A DNA stretch of 64,000 nt from Phlebotomus papatasi (Eukaryota; Arthropoda; Insecta; Diptera; Psychodidae): positions 63,922,627 through 63,986,626 of the forward strand of contig NC_077223.1 of NCBI RefSeq assembly GCF_024763615.1, given 5' to 3'. A model generated the notes under the pieces. That model saw nothing but the letters and a program-made list of their open reading frames with translations. It was not told where the DNA came from and searched no databases. Below, in pieces: positions 34,717-45,197 of this stretch; the stretch's first letter is position 1, and each line of letters starts with the position of its first letter. The translations under genes were made by a program, and so were the position numbers.

Positions 34717-35117
34717 ATTTTTAAAAAATATGGCAGTGGCATTTGATGCCACACCCAATTTAGTTCATTCATTAGGCGATATAATTTTTACTGATTTTCT
34801 CATAAAATGGACAAAAGGAAGAAATAAACCTGGGACGTTATATTTGAAAATTATTTGGGTTCGTTGTTTAAAATAGTAAAATCATTGCTGGAGGCGTTGT
34901 TTAATTTTCAGTGATGTCAATGTCCACTCAAGACTGAAGTATTTACTAATTTTCTCCAATCCTGGTAACTCTCCATCAGCTCCTCCCAGCACCTTAAGAC
35001 ACCCGTCTGTTTAAAGACATTGTCTTCAGGCTCAGTGTTTAGTAGCATTATGGGCATTGTCTCAACTGGAGTTGATAGTGACATGGATGGAGTATACTAT
35101 AGAATGAATCACTAGAG
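34717..35117. other. Spacer, no gene seen
   Basis: No repeat end or coding signal recognised. The part 34930-35060 is slightly less AT-rich. Confidence 0.3.
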
Positions 35118-35515
35118 GGATTACGTACCAAGCGAATAGAAGTCTGTTCAATCACTTTCACAATAAATAAATAAAATGGATAACTGGGCTGCTGGTTCAA
35201 TTGTACGCATGATATCGTTTCTCAAGGCTCGTAGTAAGTCGAAAACGAGTTGAAGTGCACATGGCAATTGGTTGAGATCAGTGGCAAAGACAATCAGAGC
35301 CAGTGCCTCCATAGCTCAGTTGTTAGAGCATTCGTCTAGACAGCGAGAGGCCCCCAATTCAAGCCAGAGTTGGAGGCAGGAATATTTTCCTGTCTCTATT
35401 TGGGTTTAATTTGTGGATTGGGTACTACTTGTTCTAATTGTCGCTCTCTGTGCACAAACGCAAAATTTCTTGGGATTACGTGCCAAACGAACAGAAGTCT
35501 GTTTAATCATTTTTG
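35118..35515 (+). repeat. tRNA-containing dispersed repeat flanked by direct repeats
   Basis: The word GGGATTACGTACCAAGCGAA then TAGAAGTCTGTTCAATCA at 35118 recurs at 35473 (GGGATTACGTGCCAAACGAA). Between them are a segment conserved with the minus-strand copy near 41.1 kb (TGAAGTGCACATGGCAATTG, GTTGAGATC) and a tRNA-like domain at 35305-35377. So a tRNA-like unit sits inside, not at the start of, a conserved repeat. The 35545-36053 palindrome follows at once. Confidence 0.65.
35305..35377 (+). repeat. tRNA-like domain with intact acceptor stem
   Basis: The 73-nt segment has a 7-bp acceptor pair GCCTCCA/TGGAGGC, a D-arm (GCTC with GAGC), a box A (TAGCTCAGTTG) and a possible anticodon arm TTCGT/GCGAG with loop CTAGACA. 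The T-arm does not pair well and its B box is altered (ATTCAAGCC), so function as a tRNA is unlikely. Two related domains lie near 40.93-40.99 (minus) and 41.26 kb (plus). Confidence 0.6.
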
Positions 35516-35544
35516 GTAATTTCCGACGATTAATTCAATAGGTG

Positions 35545-36053
35545 TGGAAACCGGTTAGCGTCGGGTAAGAAGAAGCAAAGAAAATTTTCAAATTCTTCCC
35601 AAAGCTTTCGGCTCGGATTCCAAGCCTTCTTCAGTGGCTGGGGCGGGAAGGAGCACTATTTATTCATCAAATCATTTTACAATAATTTAATTTACTTACT
35701 CAAATTTTAGTCTTTTCTTGCTTTGTCAAAGGGTCTTTTAGTTCACAGGGCATGGGATTTGGGGCACTGCACTTAATTTTCTACTTATTCTTATTAAAAA
35801 ATTCTAAAAATAAGTAAAAAATTAAGGGCAGTGCCCCAAATACCATGCCCTGTGAACTAGAAGACCCTTTGACAAGGCAAGAAAAGACTACAATTTGAGT
35901 AAGTAAATTAAATTATTGTAAAATGATTTGATGAATAAATATTACTCCTTCCCGCCCCAGCCACTGAGGGAGGCTTGGAATCCAAGCCGAAAGCTTTGGG
36001 AAAAATTTGAAAATTTTCTTTGCTCCTTTTTACGCGACGCTTACCGATTTCCA
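35545..36053. mobile_element. Long near-perfect palindrome (~250-bp arms)
   Basis: The left arm begins TGGAAACCGGTTAGCGTCGG and the right arm ends CCGATTTCCA. Shared inner words include AAAGCTTTCGGCT, CAGTGGCTGGGGCGGGAAGG and TTCACAGGGCATGG with its inverse CCATGCCCTGTGAA. The arms look about 95 percent identical over their inner 190 bp, with a spacer of about 30 bp near 35800. Transcription would give a long hairpin RNA. No coding capacity recognised. Confidence 0.9.
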
Positions 36054-36242
36054 TATCTGTTCAATCACTTTCACAGCGATTCACTTGAAGTTCAAACTTT
36101 TAACTGCTATCCACAAAATCCTACAATGAAAAGTACAAGGCGTAGCCTAAATTTCGGTAATTCCGGGCTCCGTACAAGACTAAAAAGGTAGTAGTGAATA
36201 GTGTGAACGTGATGGATATTGTAAAATAATTTTATTAAACAT

Positions 36243-36694
36243 AAACAGAAAAAAAAATATTTCGTAAAATCGTTCGTAAATGTTTATGAATTCCTACTGG
36301 GAACTTACAAACCGCTCGTAAATCGCATAACCTACAAAAAAGTTTGTAAATGTTTATACTTTTTCACAATCACTGTTCGTGATGTGAGCACTCAACGAAC
36401 GATTTTTGTTCTTTTACAAACATTTGTTCGTACATGTTTGTAAACATACAAAAAAGTGTCAATAAAATTTTGTCTTGTGTTTGTAAAGTGTTGTCAGACA
36501 AACAAAAATGTACGAAAAAGTGTTTGTAAGAGTACAAAAAATGCTCGTCAAGTGATCATGTTATGAATAAAGTTTGTGGAAAGGTACAAATACTTACTGA
36601 CATTTTTGTCGGTTATACAGTTTACGAGTATTCAAGTCCCCAATACAAATTCACAAACATTTATGAACAATTCTATTTAAATTTTTTTTCTGTA
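36243..36694. mobile_element. Foldback element, copy C
   Basis: Arms contain ATTTCGTAAAATCGTTCGTA and GGGAACTTACAAACCGCTCG on the left, and AGTTTACGAGTATTCAAGTC and CAAACATTTATGAACAATTC on the right. The centre has ACAAACATTTGTTCGTACA. More diverged than copy A. Its right edge CTGTA coincides with the TA at which the next TIR element begins. Confidence 0.75.
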
Positions 36695-36921
36695 GGGGAG
36701 ACCGGGGTAGAATTAGCCACCAAATGAAATTTTTGATTGCGTATAATTTTTACAAAAAATGTGTGTATGAGGCTGATATGAATAGTAATAGCTCAATTAA
36801 TAGTAAGGGAAGTATATATTTAGAAAAAAGATTGGTTTCCTCAATATTCCTTCGAAGGCAAACTATAAGATACCACTATATCTAATACTATACGAGGCTA
36901 ATTTTGCCCGAGTCTCCCCTA
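36693..36921. mobile_element. TA-flanked TIR element (TAGGGGAGACCGGGG)
   Basis: Left end TAGGGGAGACCGGGGTAGAA, right end TTTTGCCCGAGTCTCCCCTA, with the subterminal mirror ATTAGCCACC and GAGGCTAATTTT. About 229 bp, no ORF. It starts at the right-hand TA of foldback copy C. Confidence 0.8.
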
Positions 36922-39229
36922 TATGATCTATGTTACAACCTATTTGATTCGTTACGTTCCAGGCAAAGTAAAGATCACACCTTTTGTAAATCTACAATGT
37001 ACATCGTCAATATGTTTTTTTACAGTGTAATCTTGTTTAGGCTTAATTCTTCTTCAAATTTTTGGTTTAAAAAGATCCTGCGATTCTTCTGTTTTTAGTA
37101 GTGCATTGTCCTCCTTGGTGAACCAGTATGGAAGGAAATGGCTGATGCTAAACGGAAATTAATTAAATGTGTGCAATTTCCTGGGATGATGCGCCTTAGG
37201 AGATGCATCTCCAAGGAGGAAAAACCCGTTCTTGCAAACAGCTCCACTTCCTTCTACTGCAGCTAAAAACAAAGAGAGGTGCAAAAATGCTAATTTGGTG
37301 CTTAAGTAAGTATTTGTTTTCAATTTATCACGCACTTGAAGACTTCAATGGTAAAAAAGTAAAGATTCTGTGACACTCTTTTTTACATCTCACTCTCCAG
37401 TGTTGAAAGTCTAGCAGGTGATATTTTGGGAAATTTTTGTGTGAATAGAAAAGAAATGTCCAAGTCTAGGTCATGACGCAATTATTGATATGACTGTGAG
37501 AAAATTAGGTTGTCTCGGCAGAAGTGACCAGACATTCTCTTCAAGACAGCCAGAATTATACCAGAACAGTTTTATAGGGAAAAGTGGAAATTCTGCTTTA
37601 TTTATTATAAATAGGAAGACAAATTAAAATCTTAAGAATTTAGTTAAAGTATTCAGTGTCATCAATATTAAAGATTATAAAAATAAGGACCAGAATTTTC
37701 GATTAAGTGATAAAAAGTGTTTGAGTTTTGTGGGCAGAGGTTAAAGTATTATGGCTAGTAAATTCTCTGATGTACTAAAAGAAATCATGGGTTTTTTGTA
37801 CGGTTTTGGTAAGGATCAGATTTTATTTTTAGTACGCACTCAATTAACTTAGTACAAAAAATGTTAAAATTATATAAATTTATTAATATATTTCAAAATC
37901 TCACAAAAGGAGTGTAAATCTTTTATAATCAAAATCTGTCCTGTATCGCATGACCTGTCTAGTTTCACATGCCAAATAAATATAATCCAGTATACAATGT
38001 AAAAATAATCGAAATGAAATGCTCAACACGACATTGTCTTTGACATCAAAACAAGAAGTTAGGCGACGTGAAACGATGAAGAAAGTAAAACACTAGAGAC
38101 CTACAATAAATAAGTAAAAAGATAATTTGACATTGTTTCAGAAGTCTCTATCTCATTTCACCTAATATCTCAAGAGCCATTCAGTTGAATGCGTGAGACA
38201 ATGAAAATTTCTTTAATTTTTGCAGACCATCGAACTGTCCTATATTTTGTCAGAGCTGTACAAAAATTTGAATATCTCAACGAACTGAATTTCTTGTAGA
38301 GTCCATCGATTTGTGCGACGTAGATCTCTGAAGCTAAAAGTATCTTTAGTGGTTTTTATTAAAGTTTCCCATAAATGGATTATGGAAGGAAAACTGGTCA
38401 CTCGGTGTTGTGCTTGGAATTATTTTCTTCTTGTTTCCTCTTTCGCATTCGCGAACTGGACCCGCAAGAGAGTACCTTTTGTCAGACAATGTTAGACATG
38501 TGAGAGACCAAGGGGGAAAAAAGTCTATATGAAATTATTAGCTCTGTCCTAAAGGCATTTTCATAATTGTAATTTAAATTTCTCTTAAAGGCAATGATGA
38601 ATCAATTGGAACTAGACGTATGCTTGACAATGGGCGGAAAGGTGACCTAAAGTCTTGTGATTCATTTTGAACAGATCGCCAATGCTAAAATTAAATTTAT
38701 TACATGTGATCTTCAAGCAAAATTAAGAGAATATAGTGTAGTAAAAGAAAAGAAAATTGTAAAACAGTGGCGAAGGAAAATCGTAGAATGCTCGATATCA
38801 TTTTCGAGAAGTCACGCATAAAATATGATTTTGAAGGGTGTAGTGTACAATGTGTATAATGTGTATAGAAAATGTGAACTTTTATCAGGAGTCACAGAAG
38901 ATTGAAAGTAGATACTTGGTCCAGTCTAGCTCTAAGTTCCAACAACCACTCAAAAACATTAAGATTTTTTTTTCCTCTAAAAGAGATCGAGGAGTCCCGG
39001 CTTTGCGGCGTGCATACTGTTGTACTACCGATTGAATTGATTCATAAATTTAAAAAAAATATTATCTTTTACGGATACAGTACTATCACTGATTAAGTGC
39101 GATGCAACCAGGTTTGGAAATTTCAAGATTATTACAAAAAAATCAAAATTGAAGCAAATCTGTTGTAAAAAAACCCTCCAAAATGGCTAAATTTTGATCT
39201 TCAAAAATTTTATATCGAAACCGTTTTTG
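36922..39229. other. Long stretch without recognised gene
   Basis: Short open frames only (up to 64 codons). A 14-bp palindrome GGAGATGCATCTCC at 37199-37212 is bracketed by CCTCCTTGG (about 37110) and CCAAGGAGG (about 37211), an inverted pair 100 bp apart. No repeat family member was seen in 37300-38900. Confidence 0.3.
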
Positions 39230-39420
39230 AAAATAAACGTCCAAAGACGAAATATTTACCTTGACTAGCTGCAAAACATATTCGGGAATGAAAAAAATCT
39301 ATGAGCCATTTTCAAAATAAACCAAAAAAAGCATGGTCTTTTAGGGCTAGGAGGGGGCGAGGGGAAAAAGAAAAAATATGGTCTTATATATAATGTTGAT
39401 TTTTGGGAGGGGGGGTTGTC
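39230..39420 (-). repeat. Eroded fragment of long dispersed repeat
   Basis: On the minus strand this resembles part of the 22020/43530 family (the words ACATATTCGGGAATGAAAAA and GTCCAAAGACGAAATATTTA correspond to its cgaaatgtcc and tcattcctgaat blocks). A G-rich run GGGAGGGGGGGTTG lies at the edge. Weak. Confidence 0.35.
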
Positions 39421-39559
39421 GAAGACTGGAAATTGATATCACTTATCATTTGATCTCCAGCCGTGTTACAAGTTCAAGAAAAAGTTGATTATAGCTCTCT
39501 CCTTTTGATGTCAAGCAGAAAAAGAAGAGCAAAAAGCTCTATTTTAAAAGTGCCCTAAT

Positions 39560-39791
39560 TAAGGTAAAGTGCCCTCGAGTCGACCGATTTCTCGACTCGA
39601 CCGGTGGGTCAATTTTTGAAAGTTGGATGGCAAATTTACACGAAATTGTCACTGATTCATATTATTTATGGAATAATTGACCTATTAATGTTAGATCATA
39701 CGCCAAATATTAGTGCAAATATAAATAAATTGAATAAATAACCCTACCAGTCGAATTGAGGAACCGGTCGACTTGAGGGTACTGTACCTTA
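39560..39791. mobile_element. TA-flanked TIR element (TCGAGTCGACC type)
   Basis: Left end TAAGGTAAAGTGCCCTCGAG then TCGACC; right end GGTCGACTTGAGGGTACTGT then ACCTTA. The left arm repeats CTCGACTCGACCGGT. About 232 bp with an AT-rich middle. It shares the AGGTAAAGTG terminal word of the group. Confidence 0.75.
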
Positions 39792-40302
39792 AAAGGTAAC
39801 TCATTTCTCCTTAGGAAAGTACCTTCAGGCTTAAGAAAAGCAGAAAACGCAAACTGGAGACAAGCGAACCGAGTAGATAAGATTGAGTGTACCTTTTTTT
39901 ACTGCATGCTATTTTACAAACAAGTCATCCTTAATAACACAATTTCCGAAAACGAAATTCATCGGAAAATCCTGAAATGGACCCACATAGACCACTGAAT
40001 GATTGGCCTAATCTAAATTACTCTGTAAATTCACCCAGACTTAGTTTTTTTAAACAATTTTATTAAACAATTTTATTAAACTTAAAAATTATTGTAAAAA
40101 ATATTGTAGAAATAGTGTTAAAAAATCTTTTTTTAGAGTCGCATTTATTCAGAAACATAGGAAAAATTTAGTCATTATAAAGCTTGGGACTGTGCAAAAC
40201 ATGGGCACTTTCCCCTAAATGGATTTTTGATTTATTTGGATTACAAAAATCAATTAATAAGATTGCGACATTGGGTAGAACCTTGTTGATAGTATATCGT
40301 TT
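39792..40302. other. Spacer with one orphan element end
   Basis: At about 40197-40215 there is an isolated right-hand terminus GGGCACTTTCCCCTAAATGG of the TAGGGGAAAGTG type, without a visible left partner. Otherwise nothing is recognised. Confidence 0.3.
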
Positions 40303-40580
40303 TTGTTATCTCTAAAATCGTTCTTAATACATTTCAAAATGAATAAAAATATAGACATACCTTTGTGTAATATTTCGGCCACCTTTATTCTCATAGTGCC
40401 CTGCCCTTCCGGGATTCTTACAAGTCTTTTTCGTACCATCTCGTTCATCGAAGAAAGTGATATATTTTTGCATTGTATAATCTTTAGCTAGAATATGCAA
40501 AAACTGAAAATTCGTGTTAATTTGAGGAACAGAAGAAGTATCCGAAATAGGAAGCTGGCCGAAATTAGGTACAGTTTTCC
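40303..40580. mobile_element. Partial TAGGGTAAGTGTGCC element
   Basis: Matches the interior and right half of the elements at 26208 and 49131: TACATTTCAAAATGAATAAA, TTTCGGCCACCTT and TTGCATTGTATAATCTTTA, then GGCCGAAATTAGGTACAG. The left terminus is absent, so it is 5'-truncated and more diverged. Confidence 0.65.
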
Positions 40581-40860
40581 AGTAGATATTATGTAAATAA
40601 AATTTTAACGCTGTGTTTAATAAAGAAAAATTCTGTATTCCCATTTAGAACAAGTTCTGGATTAGTTTATTCTACCCTACTACCTAAAGTCAAAAAATAG
40701 AAAAAGTGTTCTAAATGTACTTTATTCTTCGCTATCTTCTATTCGATTTATCAATTCCATTTCTCTTTTATAACACAATTGTTTTAATTTGTTCTTATAA
40801 GTTTTTTTCTTGTCGAAATATGTCATTACATTTCTTTTTCACTATTAATTATCCTGAGAA

Positions 40861-41130
40861 TCGTCAATCAGAGCAAGTGACACTCAAATCATCCAGCTTT
40901 TTCGGAGTGGAGATAGGAAAAATTCTTGCCTCCACCCATAATCTAGAATCTTCGTTATCTAGACGGATGCTCTAGCAACTGAGCTATAGAGGCCACAAGC
41001 TCTGTCTGACTTGCCACACGATCTTAACCAATTGCTTTGTGCACTTCAATCGAACACTTATGAAATTTAGGAACGGTATCGTGCGAACAATTGAGTCGAC
41101 AATCCATGTATTCATGGATTTGATTTATTG
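40861..41130 (-). repeat. tRNA-containing dispersed repeat (minus strand)
   Basis: On the minus strand: GATTGAAGTGCACAAAGCAA, TTGGTTAAGATCG, then the tRNA-like domain (40928-40993) with acceptor pair GCCTCTA/TGGAGGC and A box TAGCTCAGTTG, then a tail through GGATGATTTGAGTGTCACTT. It corresponds to the plus-strand copy at 35118-35515, so the block upstream of the tRNA part is also conserved. Its tail block (40861-40926) recurs directly at 41182-41247. Confidence 0.65.
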
Positions 41131-41181
41131 TGAGAATTTTAAAACTTCTTGTTCAAATGCTTGTATTTATGTACCGAAAAA

Positions 41182-41300
41182 CGTCAATCAGAGCAAGTGA
41201 CACTCAAACTATCCAGTTTTTTCGGAATGGAGATAGGAAAAATTCCTCAAGCAGAGGTTATGGCCGCTATAGCTTAGTGGTAGAGCATTTGTCTAATCTT
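41182..41300 (+). repeat. Second tail block plus tRNA-like fragment
   Basis: CGTCAATCAGAGCAAGTGAC and the following 45 bases duplicate 40861-40926. A tRNA-like start GGCCGCTATAGCTTAGTGGT then AGAGCATTTGTCTAA follows at 41262 in plus orientation and breaks off. The two tRNA-like parts lie in opposite orientation about 270 bp apart, which suggests rearrangement. Confidence 0.55.
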
Positions 41301-41371
41301 CAATACTCGCAAATCACCTTGCACCTTATACGGATTTCAGACCTTAGGCTCAGCCATATGGCTTAACTCGC

Positions 41372-41541
41372 TTAAGGGGTTATATCCAGAAGAACGCGTA
41401 AAATTGGTGGTTTCTTTACTGGTTTTTTTGCAACTTTGCTAATAATTCGATTAATATAAAATTTTCAGGGGTTAGCAGTCACAAAAAATTCACAAAAAAG
41501 AAACGCTAATTTTTGGCGATCTCCTGAATATAACCCCTTAG
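41372..41541. mobile_element. Small TIR element (TTAAGGGGTTATAT)
   Basis: The left end TTAAGGGGTTATATCCAG mirrors the right end CTGAATATAACCCCTTA, each next to GC. The interior is AT-rich and about 135 bp. A left-end fragment of the TATACGG..TTCAGACC family lies immediately upstream (about 41328). Confidence 0.7.
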
Positions 41542-43529
41542 CTTTTTTAATTTTTTATGAAACATGATTTTTTTTGGAAAATTTTGTCTAATTTTCCCTT
41601 AACCAACAATATATCATTATTTACCAATTTTCATTCTGACACCATTTTCGCAAAAATACTGTCCAATTTGCTGCAGCCAAAAATCCTACCCCTATACAAA
41701 ATAGGTCCACTAATTCCTTTATTCTAATAATAGCTCTACAAAGTAGGACGGATGTGAAACATAATATATTCCCGAAATTAAGAATGATTACACATGGATT
41801 AAATTGGAAAATGCGGTAACAAATAAATTGGATTTTTTTTTGTATATTACTAGCCTTTCAAAGTTGTCTAAACAACATTTTGTCACATAATATTTCAGCC
41901 GCAAAATAGGGATATGGTTTGAAAAATTAATTGGCATCATTCGTCAATTTGTCGTGGTAAAAATTCCATGTTTTCATGCTTCAACATGAAGATGATCAGG
42001 TAAGATCTATTGCTGTTGAAGCAGAAAAAAAATCCATCCACTTCTGAAGCGAAGAAAGGCACGAAAGAATAATTATGATAAAACGTATCATTGCATTTTG
42101 TTCTAAGAGAGTAACTTAAAATATTACTCATCATCAACGGTGTTGTTGGGTGAGATGGCTCAGGAAAAAAGCCATTCTCCATTTCACATCATCCATCTAT
42201 TCGCCATCAAAGTCTTTGGGAGCTCGTGTATGTTGTTAGAGAAGGAGCAAAGCCCCATCATGCTTCCAGCGCAATCATTTCATCAGATCAACTAATTGAA
42301 GTCAATTCTATACAATAAAAGGCCTCTAATGAAAGAGCTTTGATCTCATAACTGACTCAAGAGGTATTCCATCGAGATGACTTAATAGGCGGTATACGAA
42401 AATAATATTTCTATTAATTTTTTTTTCACCATGTATACTCCTAATGAGCTTCTGATTGGCTGAAGTGTTTTGCCATATGATCCTTCCACCACCCCTCATG
42501 TCCCTTCCGGGTCATCAGGAAATTTTGGTGAATAGAATTTTTTTTTGGGTTCATTCACGCAAAATAGCCTTTTCAGCAAAAGATCTCTGCGTGTAACCAA
42601 GATGATGGTGATTAATGACATGTAATAGAGTTGTTGTCGAAAATCTAAAAATCACCCATTTGCCATCTACTTAATTTTGCTATCCCAGCACGCAAAATCC
42701 AATTACGAGAAGCGCCAAATGTCCAAAATGGAAATTCACCCAACTCTTTTCATCCTAAGCCACAAAGCAATATTATTTCGGTGATCTGGACAGAAATCTT
42801 GTGCTAAGGAAGACAAGAACTTTAATAGCTTCTCGCCAATTTGTGATCGTAAAAGTGAGATTGAGATTTAAACATTTGCTAATGTGTGACAAATTCACTA
42901 TGGGAAGAATAGATGTTGAATGAGGAAAGTCATCAAAATACTCTTCATCTGCAAATGACGAAGACTTACCCATTTGTAATGGATTAATGACAAGCGGGGC
43001 TATTTTGGAAATTTCAGTTGTTTTTCTCACGCTTGATAATTTGATGAACATGAATCAATATGCGCCACGATTATTGTATTTCAGACCTAATATCGATCCC
43101 GAAAGTCTCTAGTGTCTAATGTCTAACAATTAGACCTATTAGACAATACTTAATGGCACTAATGAATTTCAAGAGTTTAGAGGAGTAATTGCGCTTGTTC
43201 TAAATCTAAACCATATATGAACACCAATTTAGAAATGTTACCTATAGAGCCAATAAACTAAAGTCTTGTGACTAGACTTTATGGCCCAAAGAGACTTAGG
43301 TGGATATTAGATAATATTTAGCCTTGCTAGTACAGGTTTAAATATAGGAAATTTATACAATGGACCTCTAATCAATAAATCTTAAGCCCTCAGTGCCTGA
43401 CAACTTGGGTTAAGACCTTACTAAATCTCAATGATCAGCCTGAGTCTATTTAAGGTCTTAGATCTAAATACCGCTTAAAAGCATGTTCAGACTTAAATTT
43501 TACTGCTCGAACTCCACGGAGAGAGCAGT
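41542..43529. other. Unique stretch, no gene recognised
   Basis: 42000-43070 is less AT-rich, with short open frames on the minus strand (81 and 92 codons) that show no domain. The remaining sequence has no recognised repeat ends. Confidence 0.3.
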
Positions 43530-44285
43530 ATATAATCCCTCGATTTTTTCACCCCAAAAATTTCCACCCTCCACCCCCCGGAGACCACTTTTGTTAAAAA
43601 ATCTTCACGTTTCAGACGATTTCTGAGAAAAACATCGTCACGCTGTTTGTCCGTCTGTCCGTCCGGCTGTCGCCAACTCTAGAGGCCAAACGGTAAGAGA
43701 TAGCGACTCGGGACCTTCGGGGGACCACCCCCCCAAAAAACGACCCAAGGATCATTAACATGCCCCTCGTTTTCCCCCACCCCTACCCTTCCCCTCCAAA
43801 ACCCTTTTTTTTTTGGTATTGCTCGAAAACGCGTCATGCGATTTTTTCATTTTTGGATATGCTTTAGAGATGACCCAGGCGGACATTTCGTCCTTAGTCG
43901 AAAATACCATTGAATCATTCCTAATAACGGTTTTTCATGGTCAAAAGTTAAAATGGCTCTAGAGAGCGGATTTATAAAGTGAATGAGGTCATGTTTGTGG
44001 TCGTTGGAAAGGTCTTGGAATTTCCTATAACTCTGAACGGGTTCCAATCGGTTTTGAACCGGTAATGAACCGGTTCAAAACCGGTAACTATTTTTTATCT
44101 GAAAATCAATTCTAATACTTTTAAAACTGTTTTGGAGAATCTTTTGAGAGATTTATGAATCGGTGCAAATCGGTTGTGAACCAGTAAACGGTAAATGATG
44201 CGAAAGTACTTTTGAGATATAGCATCTAAGTCACGAGTTCGAGCATTTCGCAAAGCCTGGGACGCTTTGCCACCCCTTTTTATCA
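43530..44285 (+). repeat. Long dispersed repeat (CACGAGTTCGAGCATTT family), copy 2
   Basis: The longest visible member. It contains TTTGTCCGTCTGTCCGTCCG, GAGGCCAAACGGTAAGAGAT, CCCTTCCCCTCCAAAACCC, GCTCGAAAACGCGTCATGCG, GGTTCAAAACCGGTAACTAT and CACGAGTTCGAGCATTTCGC then AAAGCCTGGGACGCTTTG. Frames are stop-broken, but one reading (KNASCDFFIFGYALE) resembles the minus-strand copy at 50.3 kb (KKASCDFFIPEYVLE). It is immediately followed by a retrotransposon tail at 44303. Confidence 0.7.
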
Positions 44286-44302
44286 TACAATTTAACGTAA
44301 TT

Positions 44303-44520
44303 GTGAGGAGGAGTCGCCCTCGGGGCAGATCTAGGACAAGGTTTATGAATCAAATTCAGGATCTAGCCTGGGCACTCTGATAGGGTCTTCGGATTTACCG
44401 CGAACATCTAACTGAAGTAGTGGTGGTGGATTGATAGACGTGATCTGTTAACCTTAATGCCATGGACCCGTGACCCAAATAAGGATAAGCGGTTGAAAAT
44501 GATGATGATGATGATAATTT
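44303..44520 (+). mobile_element. Decayed non-LTR retrotransposon 3' end with (ATG)n tail
   Basis: Frames read RRSRPRGRSRTRFMNQIQDL then AWAL and a stop. After a frame break comes DRRDLLTLMPWTRDPNKDKR then LKMMMMM. Basic G-R-P-R-T-R-W followed by an acidic and tryptophan-rich tail, ending in repeated ATG, is typical of the C-terminus and 3' tail of insect non-LTR ORF2 proteins. It is frameshifted and 5'-truncated. The clade is not determined. Confidence 0.6.
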
Positions 44521-44743
44521 AGCCTAAGTATAATTATCAAAATAGACTTTTTTTACATTTCGGTAAAGTTTAACTTGTTTCACTTCCCAAGAAGTAAATT
44601 AAAAAATATTTTAATTTTATTAAAATAGTAATTTTAGATTTTAACGCTGGTCCCTGAGTTCCTTGATACATAATTTCACATTATAAAGGCCTGAATTATT
44701 TATGATACACTGTAGTATTGAGTGATAAATAATAAATTCAGTA

Positions 44744-45197
44744 TACAGTAAAATAAATTTTGTAAAATTGTTTGTAAGTGTTTGTGAATCCTACTGAAGA
44801 TTTACGAAATTCTCCTAAATCGTACAATCCACTGAAAAGTTCGTAAATGTTTGTACTGTTTTTTAAATATTGTTCGTAATATAAGCACTTGACGAGAATT
44901 TTTTGTTCTTTTACAAACATTTGTTCGTAAATATTCGTAAAGACACAAAAATGTTCGTAAAATTTTGTCATTTGTTTGTAATTTTTTGCGAAACAAACAA
45001 AAATCTACAAACAATTTTTTATAAAAGAACAAAAGCTTGTCAAGTGATCCTGTTACAAACGATGTTTGTGAAAAAAAGTACAAACTTTTACGAACTTGTT
45101 TGTGGGTTATACAATTTACAAGTATTTCGTAAGTCACCTCTAGAAATTCACAAACATTTAAGAACAATTTTACGAAATATTTTTTTCTTTTAGTGTA
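44744..45197. mobile_element. Foldback element, copy D
   Basis: Starts TACAGTAAAATAAATTTTGT and ends ACGAAATATTTTTTTCTTTT then AGTGTA, mirrored ends. Arms carry GATTTACGAAATTCTCCTAA and TACAAGTATTTCGTAAGTCA. The centre has ACAAACATTTGTTCGTAAAT. This copy shows the outer terminus most clearly. Confidence 0.8.

Noticed and set aside
35305..35377. Functional tRNA gene
   Set aside because: Acceptor and D arms pair, but the T arm does not, the B box is altered, and related copies sit in a dispersed repeat.
44802..45193. Overlapping frames of 96-121 codons on both strands
   Set aside because: They fall within foldback copy D. The inverted arms create the same readable sequence on both strands, so these are not genes.
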